Position numbers and translations under genes: made by a program
Shown here: positions 34,920 to 45,256 of the stretch, one piece after another
Layout: the number at the start of each line of letters is the position of its first letter
Position numbering within the stretch: the stretch's first letter is position 1
Source of the DNA: Sphingobacteriales bacterium 44-61
Lineage (GTDB): Bacteria; Bacteroidota; Bacteroidia; Chitinophagales; Chitinophagaceae
NCBI GenBank assembly: GCA_001898405.1
Contig: MKTW01000009.1
Span: forward strand, 124,001-188,000
Direction: 5' to 3'
DNA: 64,000 nucleotides
Notes under the pieces: generated by a model
Databases searched by the model: none
What the model saw: the letters and a program-made list of their open reading frames with translations, nothing else
Told to the model about the DNA's origin: nothing

Positions 34920-37036
34920 GACAATAACTGATAAGCTATGAAACTGGCGATATAAGCCAACCCAGTCATATAGACCAACTGTATCAAAGGCCATTTCCAG
35001 CTACGGGTTTCTCTTTTCACTATAGCCAGTGTGCTCATACATTGCATGGCAAATACATAAAACAACATGAGCGATACGCCGGTAGCGAGCGTATAAACGG
35101 GTGTTCCGTCAGGTCTTGTGGCTACCCGCATTTTTTCTTTTAACGGGCCTTCGCTCTCTTCATCACCTACACTGTACAAAGTGGCCATGGTGCCGACAAA
35201 AACTTCGCGGGCCGCAAAAGAAGTGATCAGGGCAATCCCGATTTTCCAGTCATAACCCAACGGCTTCACAACCGGTTCAATGGCTTTGCCTGCAATGCCA
35301 ACATAAGAGTTTTCCAGTTTGGCATGCGCATAATCAATTTCTACCTGTGTGCTATCTGCTCCGGGTTTTGCAAGAGCTTCTTCATAAGCAACTGTTGCCT
35401 TATGCATTCTCTCCTTTGGACCGAAAGAGCTAAAACCCCATAATATCAGGCTGATGATCATGATCACTTTACCTGCGTCCACCACGAATATTTTTGCTTT
35501 GCTCCACATGGTCTGAAAAACGTTTTTCCACCGTGGAGAGCGGTAAGTTGGCAGCTCCAGGATAAAAAAACTTTTTTCACTGATATGGATAAACCATTTG
35601 GCCACATAAGAAACGATCAAAGCCATAACGAACCCAAGGAGATAAAGTCCGAGCATTACCAGGCCCTGCACACCAATAAAACCAAACAGGTATTTATTGG
35701 GAATGACCAATCCGATCAAAATGGTATACACCGGCAAACGGGCAGAACAGCTCATCAGTGGGGTGATCAGTATCGTAAGCAGGCGTTCTTTCCGGTTTTC
35801 AATACTGCGGGCACTCATCACAGCAGGAATTGCACAGGCAAATCCGCTGATCATGGGCATCACGCTTTTCCCGTTGAGTCCCACACTGCGCATGAGCCGG
35901 TCAGTAAGAAAACTGATCCTGGCCATATAGCCGGTATCTTCCAGTATTGTGATCAGGGCAAAAAGAATGGCGATCTGCGGCACAAAAATGACGATGCCGC
36001 CAAGCCCTGCAATAATTCCATTGATAAGAAGATCTGTCCAGTTATTTTCCGGTAACACAGATGAAAGCCAGCTGCTGAAAGAAGCTGTGCCGGCATCGAT
36101 CCAATCCATCGGATAGCTGGCCAGCCAGAATACACTTTGGAATAACAGGAACAACACTCCCAGCAGGATCAGGTAACCCCAGCGGCGATGCAGCAATACA
36201 TTATCTAATTTTTCCGTGAACAGCGATTTCTGCAAAGGGTCCGGTTCAGACACGGAAACCTGCATGATATGCTTGATCCGGGTGTAACGCTGCAATATTT
36301 CTTCCGCCTGTGTTTTGGTGGGGTTGAACTGATTGCGCTTTTCAATATTTTCTATCTGGCTTTGCGTGCTGTGGTCCAGATCAAAAGATTCATGATTGAT
36401 CAGGTAATGAATGGCGGAATAATCGCTTATTTCAGAACGGATCTTTCTTAATTCTTCAATCGAAGCGGGCGCCAGGGCTTTATTATCGATAAAATCTTTG
36501 ACGGGTGGTTTATACAGGCCTTGCCCTGTTTGTTCCATGGCTTTTTTCAGTTGGGGAATGCCCTTTTGCCTGCGGGGATTGATCGCCACTACAGGCACGC
36601 CCAATTCACGCTCAAGTGCCGGGAGGTCAATTTTGATCCCTTTTTTATTGGCCAGGTCCATCATGGTAAGCGCAACTACCACAGGAATTTTCAGATCGAT
36701 CAGCTGAGTACAAAAAAGCAGGTTCCGTTTCAGGTTGCTGGCATCTGCCACAGCCACCACTACGTCGGGCTTTACCCCGGCATCCTGGCCAAGCAGCACG
36801 CGATAACTTACCCATTCGTCGAGACGGCGGGGATAAAGGCTGTAAGTACCAGGCAGGTCAATAATTTCGGCGTCACTGGAAGGCAAATTGGTAGTACCGG
36901 TCTTCTTATCAACGGTGACCCCAGGAAAATTGCCCACTTTTTGGTTCAAACCGGTCAGGCAATTGAAAAGGGAACTTTTTCCGCTGTTGGGGTTGCCCAC
37001 CAATGCAATATGTAAACGCTTCTTCAAGGGTTGCAA
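34916..37036 (-). CDS. feoB: Ferrous iron transporter FeoB
   Basis: The 706-residue protein joins an N-terminal G domain to a polytopic membrane part. G motifs: GNPNSGKSSLFN (G1), NFPGVTVDKKTG (G2 region), DLPGTYSL (G3). G4 reads TMMD where NxxD is usual. The membrane part has the two Gate motifs, GFACAIPAVMSARSIENRKER with MSCSARLPVY, and AAREVFVGTMATLY. FeoB imports Fe2+ across the inner membrane. The C-terminal half keeps the extra hydrophilic insertion around KPGADSTQVEIDYAHAKLE seen in Bacteroidota. Confidence 0.95.
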   Translation of the reverse strand: MQPLKKRLHIALVGNPNSGKSSLFNCLTGLNQKVGNFPGVTVDKKTGTTNLPSSDAEIIDLPGTYSLYPRRLDEWVSYRVLLGQDAGVKPDVVVAVADASNLKRNLLFCTQLIDLKIPVVVALTMMDLANKKGIKIDLPALERELGVPVVAINPRRQKGIPQLKKAMEQTGQGLYKPPVKDFIDNKALAPASIEELRKIRSEISDYSAIHYLINHESFDLDHSTQSQIENIEKRNQFNPTKTQAEEILQRYTRIKHIMQVSVSEPDPLQKSLFTEKLDNVLLHRRWGYLILLGVLFLLFQSVFWLASYPMDWIDAGTASFSSWLSSVLPENNWTDLLINGIIAGLGGIVIFVPQIAILFALITILEDTGYMARISFLTDRLMRSVGLNGKSVMPMISGFACAIPAVMSARSIENRKERLLTILITPLMSCSARLPVYTILIGLVIPNKYLFGFIGVQGLVMLGLYLLGFVMALIVSYVAKWFIHISEKSFFILELPTYRSPRWKNVFQTMWSKAKIFVVDAGKVIMIISLILWGFSSFGPKERMHKATVAYEEALAKPGADSTQVEIDYAHAKLENSYVGIAGKAIEPVVKPLGYDWKIGIALITSFAAREVFVGTMATLYSVGDEESEGPLKEKMRVATRPDGTPVYTLATGVSLMLFYVFAMQCMSTLAIVKRETRSWKWPLIQLVYMTGLAYIASFIAYQLLS

Positions 37037-37156
37037 AAATAGAGCGTAAAGGTTAATACGATTTACGAATTACGATTTTATGACGGTGTGGGTTGTTAAA
37101 AAACAGAAATTCGAATTAAAATCAACACCAGCCCGGTGAAAAAGATCGGAGCTTAA

Positions 37157-37164
37157 TACCTTTG
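37157..37164 (+). promoter_or_regulatory. -7 element of the M28 peptidase gene
   Basis: TACCTTTG is an exact TAnnTTTG match 19 bases before the ATG at 37184; no -33 TTG at the usual spacing. Confidence 0.45.
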
Positions 37165-37183
37165 CCAAAATAATTATAATAAT

Positions 37184-38836
37184 ATGGTGCCCTTCCGTAT
37201 AAAGCTAGCCTTGTCTTTGGTTTTTCTTAGTTCTGTTGTTACTGCCCAGAAATTAAAAAAAGCAGATAAAGCCACAATTGCCAATCTTCAGGCGCATATT
37301 GGCTACCTGGCAGATGATAAACTGGAAGGCCGGCGGGCGGGCGGGGCCGGAGAAAAACTGGCGATGGAATATATCGCCGGTCAATTTAAATCCCTGGGTC
37401 TGCAACCAAAAGGAACAGATGGTTTTTACCAGCCATTCGAGATACAGGAAGGAAAAGAGGTAAAAGAAGGGACTTTTTTCAGTATAAATGAGGTAAAACT
37501 GGAAAAAATGAAGGATTTTTTCCCTTTTCCGTTCAGCGCATTGAAAAGTGTTAATGCGTCACCGGCAGTAGCACTACAGGAGGCGGATATGCCCTGGTTT
37601 GTTGATTTGAAAGAAATACTGTCCGAAAACCAGCAGAATCCCCATTTTGATCTGATCGAATATATCCGCAACAATTCCAAAAAAGCGTACGATAAAGGCG
37701 CTACTGCTATCATTATTTATAACAGCTCTGCAATAGATGATAAGCTCGAGTTTAATGGGAAAGATAAGTCTGCCCTATTGCCCGTTCCTGTTATTTATGT
37801 GAAGAAAGATGCAGCAAAAAAATATTTCAGTGATGCCACGGCCACGCTCAATCTGAAACTGAAAGTGGATATAGGTGAAAAAAGCAGAACCGGACATAAT
37901 GTGGCGGCTTATCTCGATAATGGGGCTGCAACAACTGTTGTGCTCGGTGCCCACTTTGACCATTTGGGCTATGGAGAAGACGGCAACTCTATGCTGCGCA
38001 CCGGTGAAAAGCTGATACACAATGGAGCCGATGATAATGCAAGTGGCACTGCCGCCTTGCTTGAACTGGCAAAAAGACTAAAAGGCCGCAAAGACAAGAG
38101 CAGCAATTATCTTTTCCTGGCGTTTTCCGGGGAAGAGCTTGGCCTGTTTGGTTCAAAATATTTTACAGAGCACCCGACAGTAGACCTGTCAACCGTAAAC
38201 TATATGATCAATATGGACATGGTTGGCCGTTTGAACGACAGTACACATATATTGACCATTGGAGGATATGGTACCTCTCCGCAATGGGCTACGGTGATCA
38301 ATATGCAGGATAAGAAACTGCCATTTGGAATAAAGATTGATTCAAGCGGATCAGGCCCAAGCGATCATACATCCTTTTACCGGAAAGATATTCCCGTGCT
38401 TTTTTTCTTTACCGGGCAGCATAAAGATTATCACCGGCCAAGTGATGATGCAGACCGCATCAATTACGTAGGAGAATTGCAGGTGATCAATTATATCGAA
38501 TCCATTATTGACAAACTGAATAAGCAAAATCAGAAACTGGCGTTCCTGAAAACAAGGGAAATACAGGTATCCACTTCTTCTTTTAAAGTAACCATGGGTA
38601 TTATGCCGGATTATACTTATCCGGGAGAGGGTGTTCGGGCTGATGGTGTAACGGAAGGACGACCGGCATCTAAAGCAGGATTGAAAGCTGGCGATGTGAT
38701 CATTCAACTGGGGCCACACAAAGTAAGTTCTGTGGAGAGTTACATGCAAGCACTGAACCAGTTCAACAAAGGGGACAAAACAAAAATTAAATTCAAGCGG
38801 GGTAACCAGGTTGTGGAAGCAGAAGTGCAGTTTTAG
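37184..38836 (+). CDS. Secreted M28 zinc peptidase with PA and PDZ domains
   Basis: A 550-residue exported aminopeptidase-type protein. Order: signal peptide (about 1-21, ending VVTAQ), a PA-like insertion (about 90-220), then the M28 catalytic domain. Zinc ligands are visible: GAHFDHLG (H), GADDNASGT (bridging D), SGEELGLFGS (catalytic E and ligand E), INMDMVGR (D) and DYHRPSDD (H). The C terminus (about 465-550) is a PDZ domain around GVTEGRPASKAGLKAGDVII. PDZ fusions are common in Bacteroidota M28 enzymes and may select substrate C termini. A dispersed long palindrome lies 43 bp past the stop. Confidence 0.92.
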   Translation: MVPFRIKLALSLVFLSSVVTAQKLKKADKATIANLQAHIGYLADDKLEGRRAGGAGEKLAMEYIAGQFKSLGLQPKGTDGFYQPFEIQEGKEVKEGTFFSINEVKLEKMKDFFPFPFSALKSVNASPAVALQEADMPWFVDLKEILSENQQNPHFDLIEYIRNNSKKAYDKGATAIIIYNSSAIDDKLEFNGKDKSALLPVPVIYVKKDAAKKYFSDATATLNLKLKVDIGEKSRTGHNVAAYLDNGAATTVVLGAHFDHLGYGEDGNSMLRTGEKLIHNGADDNASGTAALLELAKRLKGRKDKSSNYLFLAFSGEELGLFGSKYFTEHPTVDLSTVNYMINMDMVGRLNDSTHILTIGGYGTSPQWATVINMQDKKLPFGIKIDSSGSGPSDHTSFYRKDIPVLFFFTGQHKDYHRPSDDADRINYVGELQVINYIESIIDKLNKQNQKLAFLKTREIQVSTSSFKVTMGIMPDYTYPGEGVRADGVTEGRPASKAGLKAGDVIIQLGPHKVSSVESYMQALNQFNKGDKTKIKFKRGNQVVEAEVQF

Positions 38837-38878
38837 TTCTTACAATTAAACTGGTGTAGAAGAATAACAAATTATAAC

Positions 38879-38938
38879 CTTCCCGTTCTTCCCGCCTTAC
38901 CGGTAAAAACTTACCGGTAAGGCGGGAAGAACGGGAAG
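38879..38938. repeat. Long perfect inverted repeat (28-bp arms), copy 2
   Basis: Bases 38879-38906 are the exact reverse complement of 38911-38938 around AAAC. Compared with the copy at 9020-9087, each arm has one extra base at the same mirrored position (CGTTCTTCC for CGTCTTCC and its complement), so pairing is kept. It lies between two rightward genes. Confidence 0.9.
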
Positions 38939-39008
38939 AAAGTTTTATGGTTTGGGGGGTTGCCGCGTCTTTGAGGATATAATTGTTAACTTTAGTAAAA
39001 CGGATGTA

Positions 39009-39458
39009 GTGTCTGAACGAAGCCTCAAATTATCCATCAATAATCATGATCTGGCAGAAGCATTTTTTGAAGACACCCGTCTTCTTGGTATCATGGCGCC
39101 AGTGAAGGATTACCAGTTTTGCTGGCAGTTGAATAATATGCTGGGAATGGATTTCCGTATCAACCATGAAATAGAGATAAGGTTGAATAAAAAGAAACGC
39201 GATTATTTTTTTTCTGTTTTTGAATACCGTGAACCAACGGGCTCGCTTGCTCATTACCTGTACAATAACCAGTTTGACGGAGAGTATCTTTTACCAGAAT
39301 TCAAGCACCTGGATTTTCTTTGGTTAATGAAAGATGATTGGGTAAATGATGGTGACCTTCAACAAATCATTCAACCGGTTCGTGCGATCGCTGGTGTGCA
39401 ACTGGTGGCTGAGCTCACCAATGAGCGGATCAAAAATAAAGAGCACCTGGTATTTTAA
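39009..39458 (+). CDS. IPExxxVDY family protein
   Basis: A 149-residue soluble protein of the small Bacteroidota family named for its IPExxxVDY motif, seen here as LPEFKHLDF near residue 102. Other blocks are FCWQLNNMLGMDF and a C-terminal ALTNERIKNKE-like end (VAELTNERIKNKEHLVF). The start is taken as a GTG at 39009 (MSERSLKLSINNHDLA). A TTG at 38952 would add 19 residues, and no ATG is available. The function is unknown. Confidence 0.75.
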   Translation: MSERSLKLSINNHDLAEAFFEDTRLLGIMAPVKDYQFCWQLNNMLGMDFRINHEIEIRLNKKKRDYFFSVFEYREPTGSLAHYLYNNQFDGEYLLPEFKHLDFLWLMKDDWVNDGDLQQIIQPVRAIAGVQLVAELTNERIKNKEHLVF

Positions 39459-39506
39459 TCAAAGCTAGCCCAATAATTGTAGTCTTTATTGCCAAATAGT
39501 AGTGCT

Positions 39507-39740
39507 ATGTGGAAAGAAGAAAACAACAAACTCTACCGCAAATTCCAGTTCAAAGATTTCAGTGAAGCATTTGCTTTTATGACAAGAGTGGCGCTTGCTG
39601 CTGAAAAAATGGACCACCATCCCGAGTGGAAAAATGTATACAATACTGTAGAAGTGTGGCTATCTACTCATGACGCGGGTGATATAGTGACCGAAAAAGA
39701 TAAAAAGCTTGCCGGTAAGATCGACAAGCTTTTCAACTGA
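39507..39740 (+). CDS. 4a-hydroxytetrahydrobiopterin dehydratase (pterin-4a-carbinolamine dehydratase)
   Basis: The 77-residue protein (ATG at 39507) has the PCD signature [17 protein letters not shown] with the catalytic histidine pair HHPEW and the late [13 protein letters not shown]. It dehydrates 4a-hydroxy-tetrahydrobiopterin made by aromatic amino acid hydroxylases and recycles the pterin. No hydroxylase gene is in the window. Confidence 0.9.
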   Translation: MWKEENNKLYRKFQFKDFSEAFAFMTRVALAAEKMDHHPEWKNVYNTVEVWLSTHDAGDIVTEKDKKLAGKIDKLFN

Positions 39741-39752
39741 TGTTTTTATTGA

Positions 39753-40841
39753 TCAATTCTTTTTCCGCCGGAATATGACTGCTGCGTTTTGTTTCAGGTC
39801 TGCACTAAACCGGAGCTGGTAAGTTTCCTCCCCATCATGTATCACCAGCAAGCCTGTATTGGGCGGGTATTTACCCAGGTTCTCTGCGTATAGCACCAGG
39901 GTTGTTTCTTCTGAGCCGGCAGGAATATAGATGGTCTTCTTTAAGGCGGTCGCTTTGAGCATTTGCTTAGCGAGGATGACCTCGCCATTCAGTAAAAGGC
40001 TTACTGTGTCGCCATCAATTTCACCATTATCATAAAGTGCCAGTACAAGGCTATCTGATTTAAACTCGACGATCTGCGGAGTGCTGTTGATCCGTTCAGC
40101 AACCAGTGCTGCAGGAGCGGTGGAAACAATTGCAGGCACAGTAACAGGCTTTGCAGGAGTGGTTGGTGTTGTAACAACCGCGGTGGCTTTCTTTTCTTCT
40201 TCAGGTGCTGTTGCAACAGGAGAGTCTTTTTTAACAACTGCCACAGGTTGCTGAACGGGTTTTGTAGCCGGAGCTTTTTCTTCTGTCCTCGGTTTTGTAA
40301 CTACTACAGGAGGGGGTGTTTTATATTCTTTGTAGAACGCTACATCATCAGCCTGGCCCAATTCTTCCAGGTGTGGAAATATCTTGGAGTTGTTCAGGTT
40401 TTTTTCTGAACGCAAGGCGATGCCTCCTGAAATGGAGTAGTACTTTTTTGTTTGATTTGTTTTCCAGTTGCCATCGATATGCCAGGTGGTATCTTCCTGG
40501 CGCTGACGGAAAGTGATGGTCATTTTCACTCCTTTATCTGTGCGGCCGGGAAAATTGGAAGAAATGATCTCATCATCTTTTATTTCACATACATCTCCAT
40601 CAATTTTTCCTTTGATCCGCTTCATGGTGTAGAACAGCGTATCATGTACAATAAAACTGCTTCTTGAATAGCCGTATACTTTGCCTTTGTATTCTGTAAG
40701 TGCCAGTTCAAAGGTTTGTTCCCTGCGTATGGTGGTGCTGTCGTTGGTAAGAGTGCCTGCCCAAAGGCCGGTAAGGCTATGTTGCGCCTGGGATATGGCC
40801 GGAATGATAAAAAGCAGAAAGAGTAGGTGAAGGGTTCTCAT
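39753..40841 (-). CDS. Hypothetical secreted protein with low-complexity linker
   Basis: A 362-residue protein with a signal peptide (MRTLHLLFLLFIIPAISQAQ), taking the ATG at 40841. Three regions are visible: an N-terminal beta-rich domain (about 20-150; SLTGLWAGTLTNDS, WHIDGNWKTNQ), a Pro/Ala/Thr/Val/Lys-rich linker (about 175-250), and a C-terminal beta domain with LALYDNGEIDGDTVSLLLNG. This last resembles short repeats in Bacteroidota surface proteins. No enzyme motif is seen and I do not recognise the family. The gene stands alone before rho's terminator region. Confidence 0.7.
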   Translation of the reverse strand: MRTLHLLFLLFIIPAISQAQHSLTGLWAGTLTNDSTTIRREQTFELALTEYKGKVYGYSRSSFIVHDTLFYTMKRIKGKIDGDVCEIKDDEIISSNFPGRTDKGVKMTITFRQRQEDTTWHIDGNWKTNQTKKYYSISGGIALRSEKNLNNSKIFPHLEELGQADDVAFYKEYKTPPPVVVTKPRTEEKAPATKPVQQPVAVVKKDSPVATAPEEEKKATAVVTTPTTPAKPVTVPAIVSTAPAALVAERINSTPQIVEFKSDSLVLALYDNGEIDGDTVSLLLNGEVILAKQMLKATALKKTIYIPAGSEETTLVLYAENLGKYPPNTGLLVIHDGEETYQLRFSADLKQNAAVIFRRKKN

Positions 40842-40955
40842 ATAGGTCAACTAGTGTTGGTCTTTACCAACATAGAACGAATGAATAAGCTTTTTCGTGT
40901 GGAGGATGATGGGGATTAATGCGCTTCATTTTCCGTGCTTTTACGGTCAATAAAA

Positions 40956-40977
40956 AAGCCTCCCGGAAAGGAGGCTT
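40956..40977 (-). terminator. Terminator of rho
   Basis: AAGCCTCC (40956-40963) pairs with GGAGGCTT (40970-40977). The A-run on its left acts as the U-run for the leftward rho gene, whose stop is 21 bp away. Confidence 0.8.
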
Positions 40978-40998
40978 GACTTATTTTATGAATGAAAA

Positions 40999-42609
40999 TT
41001 ATCTGTTCATGCTTGCCAGGAACTCTTCATTATTCTTCGTGCCTTTCATCCTGTTTTGCAGTTCACGCATTGCTTCTTCTGTATTCATGTCTGTGAGGAA
41101 TACACGCAGCAGGTTCATGCGTTGCAGCACATCTCTTTCCAGCAACAGGTCATCGCGGCGGGTAGAAGATGCGGTGAGGTCAATAGCAGGGTAGATACGT
41201 TTATTGGCAAGGCGGCGGTCGAGCTGAAGCTCCATGTTGCCGGTACCTTTAAATTCTTCAAAGATCACTTCATCCATTTTACTGCCGGTATCAACCAGGG
41301 CAGTAGCAATGATCGTGAGCGAGCCTCCGTTTTCAATTTTACGTGCAGCACCAAAGAATTGTTTTGGTTTCTGCATGGCGTTTGCTTCCACACCACCGGA
41401 GAGAACTTTACCGGAAGCGGGGGCTACTGTATTATGAGCACGGGCGAGACGTGTAATAGAATCTAACAATATCACTACATCGTGTCCGCATTCTACCAGT
41501 CTCTTAGCTTTTTGCAAAGCGATAGTAGAAACCTTTACGTGCTTTTCTGCTGGTTCATCAAAGGTAGAAGCGATCACTTCTGCGCGTACGCTTCTTTCCA
41601 TATCGGTAACTTCCTCGGGGCGTTCATCCACCAGCACTACCATAAGATAGCATTCCGGGTGGTTGGCAGCGATGGCGTTGGCCACAGCTTTCAGCAACAT
41701 GGTCTTACCTGTTTTGGGTTGCGCCACGATCAATCCACGCTGACCTTTACCGATCGGGGTAAACAGGTCCATGATGCGGGTGGAATAATCTCCGGGAGTA
41801 GTAAAGAGATTGAGCTTTTCGTAAGGGAATAAGGGAGTAAGATAATCGAATGGAACACGGTCCCTTACTTCTTCGGGGCTCTTATTATTGATAGTATCAA
41901 CTTTCAGTAATGCGAAATATTTTTCACCTTCTTTGGGTGGGCGAACAGAACCGTAAACGGTATCGCCGGTTTTAAGTCCAAACAGTTTTATTTGAGAAGG
42001 AGAAACGTATACATCATCGGGTGATGAGAGGTAATTGTAATCAGAAGAGCGGAGAAAGCCATAGCCGTCGGGCATCATTTCGAGCACGCCTTCAGAAAGA
42101 ATAACGCCATCGAATTCTATATTAAAATGCTGTTCGCGTCTTTGAGGATATACTTTATTGGGGGCGGCTGGTTCTGCGGCGGGAGTTTCTTCGGTGGTAG
42201 GCTGGGTTACTGCTTCTTCAGCAACGGGTTCGGATTCTTCGGATATTAGTTCTGGTTGTTCGGATGTTTCTTTTTCTTCGGGTTTTTTGCGCCCCCTTTT
42301 TGCAGGAGCTTTATCTTCTTTTTTAGGCATAGGTGCCGGTTTTTTATTGGCCGGTTTTTTCTCTTCGCCGCTGTTCTCCACTACGGCTTCTTCGGTGGTA
42401 ATGCCTGTAGAAGCTTTGATGATGCGTTTGCGCTTGCCCTTGTCTTCGGCAGGTGTTCCGCCTTTGGAATTGGCAATGGCCTGGCTGTCGAGGATCTTGT
42501 AAACCAGCTCTTGTTTATCTAATTTTTTTGCGTTGGGGATACGCAACTGCTCAGCAATATCAAGCAGTTCAGGAACGAGCATATCGTTCAATTGCAGGAT
42601 GTCGTACAT
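40999..42609 (-). CDS. rho: Transcription termination factor Rho
   Basis: The 536-residue protein is longer than E. coli Rho (419). The extra part is a charged Lys/Glu/Pro/Ala-rich insert (about residues 55-165) between the N-terminal helical Rho_N domain ([22 protein letters not shown]) and the RNA-binding cold-shock-like domain ([21 protein letters not shown]). The ATPase core has [11 protein letters not shown] (Walker A), [16 protein letters not shown] (Walker B) and a Q-loop-like [14 protein letters not shown]. Such inserts are usual for Bacteroidota Rho and bind RNA or drive condensates in related species. It has its own terminator downstream. Confidence 0.95.
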   Translation of the reverse strand: MYDILQLNDMLVPELLDIAEQLRIPNAKKLDKQELVYKILDSQAIANSKGGTPAEDKGKRKRIIKASTGITTEEAVVENSGEEKKPANKKPAPMPKKEDKAPAKRGRKKPEEKETSEQPELISEESEPVAEEAVTQPTTEETPAAEPAAPNKVYPQRREQHFNIEFDGVILSEGVLEMMPDGYGFLRSSDYNYLSSPDDVYVSPSQIKLFGLKTGDTVYGSVRPPKEGEKYFALLKVDTINNKSPEEVRDRVPFDYLTPLFPYEKLNLFTTPGDYSTRIMDLFTPIGKGQRGLIVAQPKTGKTMLLKAVANAIAANHPECYLMVVLVDERPEEVTDMERSVRAEVIASTFDEPAEKHVKVSTIALQKAKRLVECGHDVVILLDSITRLARAHNTVAPASGKVLSGGVEANAMQKPKQFFGAARKIENGGSLTIIATALVDTGSKMDEVIFEEFKGTGNMELQLDRRLANKRIYPAIDLTASSTRRDDLLLERDVLQRMNLLRVFLTDMNTEEAMRELQNRMKGTKNNEEFLASMNR

Positions 42610-42864
42610 ACAAAATGTTGAAGGTTAACACAGTATACCTTGGTCACAAATCTGAAAAGTAAAAAAAGTATGAATTTTTGTTGAATGGAATCGGTAAAAA
42701 CCTGATGAGCTAACTATAGGGAGTAATGAACTAACCAGTCGCCTTTCCGCTGCAAGTATACGTCCTTTTTCGTAAAAAACCAAAAAATGGTTGGGATAAG
42801 AGTAAAACGGCCCTTATCCTGTCGGATTGTGTACAAGCCCCATATGCCCTGCGGGTTAACACCT

Positions 42865-42872
42865 TATCTTTG
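42865..42872 (+). promoter_or_regulatory. -7 element of asnS
   Basis: TATCTTTG matches TAnnTTTG exactly and lies 18 bases before the asnS ATG at 42891. Confidence 0.45.
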
Positions 42873-42890
42873 CCGTCCGAAAATTTCTAT

Positions 42891-44348
42891 ATGTTCAACA
42901 AACGCACAAAGATCAAGGAGCTGCTGGCCCAGGAGCCGGCAGGGCAGGAAGTAACCGTTATGGGATGGGTAAGAACCTTCCGCAATAACCAGTTTATGGC
43001 TATCAATGACGGCTCTACTAATAATAATCTGCAGGTTGTGCTTGAACTGGGAAAGTTTGACGACGATACGCTGAAACGTATTACCACTTCCGCTTCTGTA
43101 AAAGTGAAAGGAAAAGCGGTGCCTTCATTGGGCAAAGGGCAGAAAATGGACCTGACTGCTGAAACACTGGAGATATTAGGTGATAGCGATGCAGAGAAAT
43201 ACCCGTTGCAACCCAAGAAGCACAGTCTTGAATTTTTGAGGGAAATCGCCCACCTGCGTTTCCGCACCAATACATTCGGCGCCGTATTCCGCGTACGTCA
43301 TGCACTGGCTTTTGCGATCCACAAATTCTTTAATGATAAAGGGTTTGTGTACATGCATACTCCTATCATCACAGCCAGTGATGCAGAAGGTGCTGGTGAA
43401 ATGTTCAGGGTCTCCACCCTGCCGTTCGATAATCCACCAAGGAATGAAGACGGCAGCATTAATTTCAAGGAGGATTTCTTTGGCCGCAGTACTAACCTTA
43501 CTGTGAGTGGACAACTGGAAGGAGAACTGGGTGCAACGGCTTTTGGTGAGATCTATACATTCGGCCCTACTTTCCGTGCAGAAAATTCCAATACAGCCCG
43601 CCACCTGGCTGAATTCTGGATGATAGAACCCGAAGTTGCATTCAATGACCTGGAAGATAATGCAGATCTCGCCGAAGAATTCATTAAATACCTGATCAGG
43701 TATGCAATGGAGCATAACAGGGAAGATCTTGATTTTCTTGCGCAACGCCTTGCAGAAGAAGAAAAGCAGTTGCCGCAAGACAAACGCAGTGAAATGGGCC
43801 TGATCGAGAAGCTGGAATTTGTATTGAATAATGATTTCGAACGGATCACTTATACAGAAGCAATTGATATCTTATTGCAATCACCTGCATATAAGAAAAA
43901 GAAGTTTGCCTATGATGTGAAATGGGGTATTGATATGCAAAGTGAGCATGAAAGATACCTGGTGGAAAAACATTTTAAGAAACCAGTGATCGTTACTAAT
44001 TATCCTGCAGCCATCAAAGCATTTTACATGCGTATGAATGATGATGCAAACCCGGAACTGGGCCATGGCCCCACTGTTGCGGCGATGGATATTCTTGCAC
44101 CAGGCATCGGGGAAATCGTTGGCGGATCACAGAGGGAAGAGCGCCTCGACAGACTGGAAGAGAGAATGAAAGAAATGCATGTGCCGGTAGAAGAGCTGTG
44201 GTGGTACCTTGATACCCGCCGCTTCGGTACAGTGCCGCATTCCGGTTTTGGTTTGGGTTTTGAAAGAATGGTGCAGTTTGTGACTGGCATGGGAAATATC
44301 AGGGATGTGATTGCATTTCCCAGAACGCCCGGCTCTGCGGAGTTCTAA
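42891..44348 (+). CDS. asnS: Asparaginyl-tRNA synthetase
   Basis: A class IIb synthetase of 485 residues. The N-terminal OB anticodon-binding domain starts [21 protein letters not shown]. The catalytic core has [15 protein letters not shown], motif 2 with [21 protein letters not shown] split around the arginine, and motif 3 [15 protein letters not shown]. The late block [15 protein letters not shown] is typical of AsnRS. The ATG at 42891 ([12 protein letters not shown]) is chosen over a TTG at 42870. A strong terminator follows. Direct AsnRS charging of tRNA-Asn is normal for this phylum. Confidence 0.95.
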   Translation: MFNKRTKIKELLAQEPAGQEVTVMGWVRTFRNNQFMAINDGSTNNNLQVVLELGKFDDDTLKRITTSASVKVKGKAVPSLGKGQKMDLTAETLEILGDSDAEKYPLQPKKHSLEFLREIAHLRFRTNTFGAVFRVRHALAFAIHKFFNDKGFVYMHTPIITASDAEGAGEMFRVSTLPFDNPPRNEDGSINFKEDFFGRSTNLTVSGQLEGELGATAFGEIYTFGPTFRAENSNTARHLAEFWMIEPEVAFNDLEDNADLAEEFIKYLIRYAMEHNREDLDFLAQRLAEEEKQLPQDKRSEMGLIEKLEFVLNNDFERITYTEAIDILLQSPAYKKKKFAYDVKWGIDMQSEHERYLVEKHFKKPVIVTNYPAAIKAFYMRMNDDANPELGHGPTVAAMDILAPGIGEIVGGSQREERLDRLEERMKEMHVPVEELWWYLDTRRFGTVPHSGFGLGFERMVQFVTGMGNIRDVIAFPRTPGSAEF

Positions 44349-44370
44349 TAAGATTGAGAAAGATAAAGCA

Positions 44371-44404
44371 AAGAGAGTGGTTATTAGAACCACTCTCTTT
44401 TTTT
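44371..44404. terminator. Terminator between asnS and the stress-protein gene
   Basis: AAGAGAGTGGTT (44371-44382) pairs with AACCACTCTCTT (44388-44399), followed by a T-run to 44404. The A-rich left flank makes it usable in both directions. Confidence 0.88.
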
Positions 44405-44434
44405 GATTATGCCTTAACCAGAAACGAATAAGTT

Positions 44435-45256
44435 TTAATTGTGAAGGCTCATCACCGGTATATGCGAATGATAGATGAGTTGCTTGGTAGAGCTTTTTTT
44501 GAAAATGCCATCCAGCAGTTTATGTTTTTTAGGAATAGTAATGATAAGGTCGAGATTATTTTTTTCTGCAAATTCATGGATGCCGTCTTCGATGTCTTTG
44601 TGTTGGATAAAATGATAATGAGGATTCAGACCAGCTAAAGCAGTTTGCAAAATGGCTGATTGCTCAGAAAGTCCGGCAGAAGGTTCCTGGTAATGAACAT
44701 TGAGCACATGGAATTCTGCTTTGAACTGAGCCGCGAAAGATTTGATGGCATCAGACGGAACAGTTTCTGCGACTTCACGAAAATCGCAGGCAAGACCGAT
44801 CTTTTTTATACCAGTGCCATATTCTTTTCCAACAGGAACACAGATAACAGGCCAGGCAATATGCTTGATGACACTAAGCGTATTGCTGCCAAAAATTACT
44901 CTCTCCACTGCAGAGTGACCAGTGGTGCCCATTACAATGGCAAAAGGCTGAATCTTTTTACAGATCTCTTCCAATTCGTCCGTTACATTTCCGAGGTGGG
45001 CTTCTGCATATATTTTAATTTTTCCGGAGGTGACATGTTCAATTTCCTGCCGTGCTTTGTTCAGTTTTCTTTCTGCATCAGCTTTGAGATCTTCGACGGA
45101 GATCAGGATCAGCGGCGTATCGGTGACGGTAACCGGGATCTGGTAAATATGCAGCAGCATCAGACTTGCATTAACAGCCAGCGCCATATCGGCTGCATAA
45201 TTGAGGGCATTAACGGCCACGGGAGAAAAATCGGTGGGGACGATGATTGTTTTCAT
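44435..45256 (-). CDS. Universal stress protein with two UspA domains
   Basis: The 273-residue protein is a tandem UspA. Domain 1 (1-150) starts MKTIIVPTDFSPVAVNALNYA and ends with the ATP-binding signature GTTGHSAVERVIFGSN (G-x2-G-x9-G-S) followed by WPVICVPV. Domain 2 (about 150-273) starts KKIGLACDFREVAE and lacks the full G-x2-G signature, ending IPKKHKLLDGIFKKSSTKQ and IPVMSLHN. Usp proteins bind ATP and help survive growth arrest or stress; the target is unknown. It is convergent with asnS. Confidence 0.9.
   Translation of the reverse strand: MKTIIVPTDFSPVAVNALNYAADMALAVNASLMLLHIYQIPVTVTDTPLILISVEDLKADAERKLNKARQEIEHVTSGKIKIYAEAHLGNVTDELEEICKKIQPFAIVMGTTGHSAVERVIFGSNTLSVIKHIAWPVICVPVGKEYGTGIKKIGLACDFREVAETVPSDAIKSFAAQFKAEFHVLNVHYQEPSAGLSEQSAILQTALAGLNPHYHFIQHKDIEDGIHEFAEKNNLDLIITIPKKHKLLDGIFKKSSTKQLIYHSHIPVMSLHN

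Noticed and set aside
42158-42502. Plus-strand frame rich in Ser/Phe/Gly opposite rho
   Set aside because: It is the complement of the Lys/Glu/Ala/Pro-rich insert of Rho; composition is explained by the real gene.
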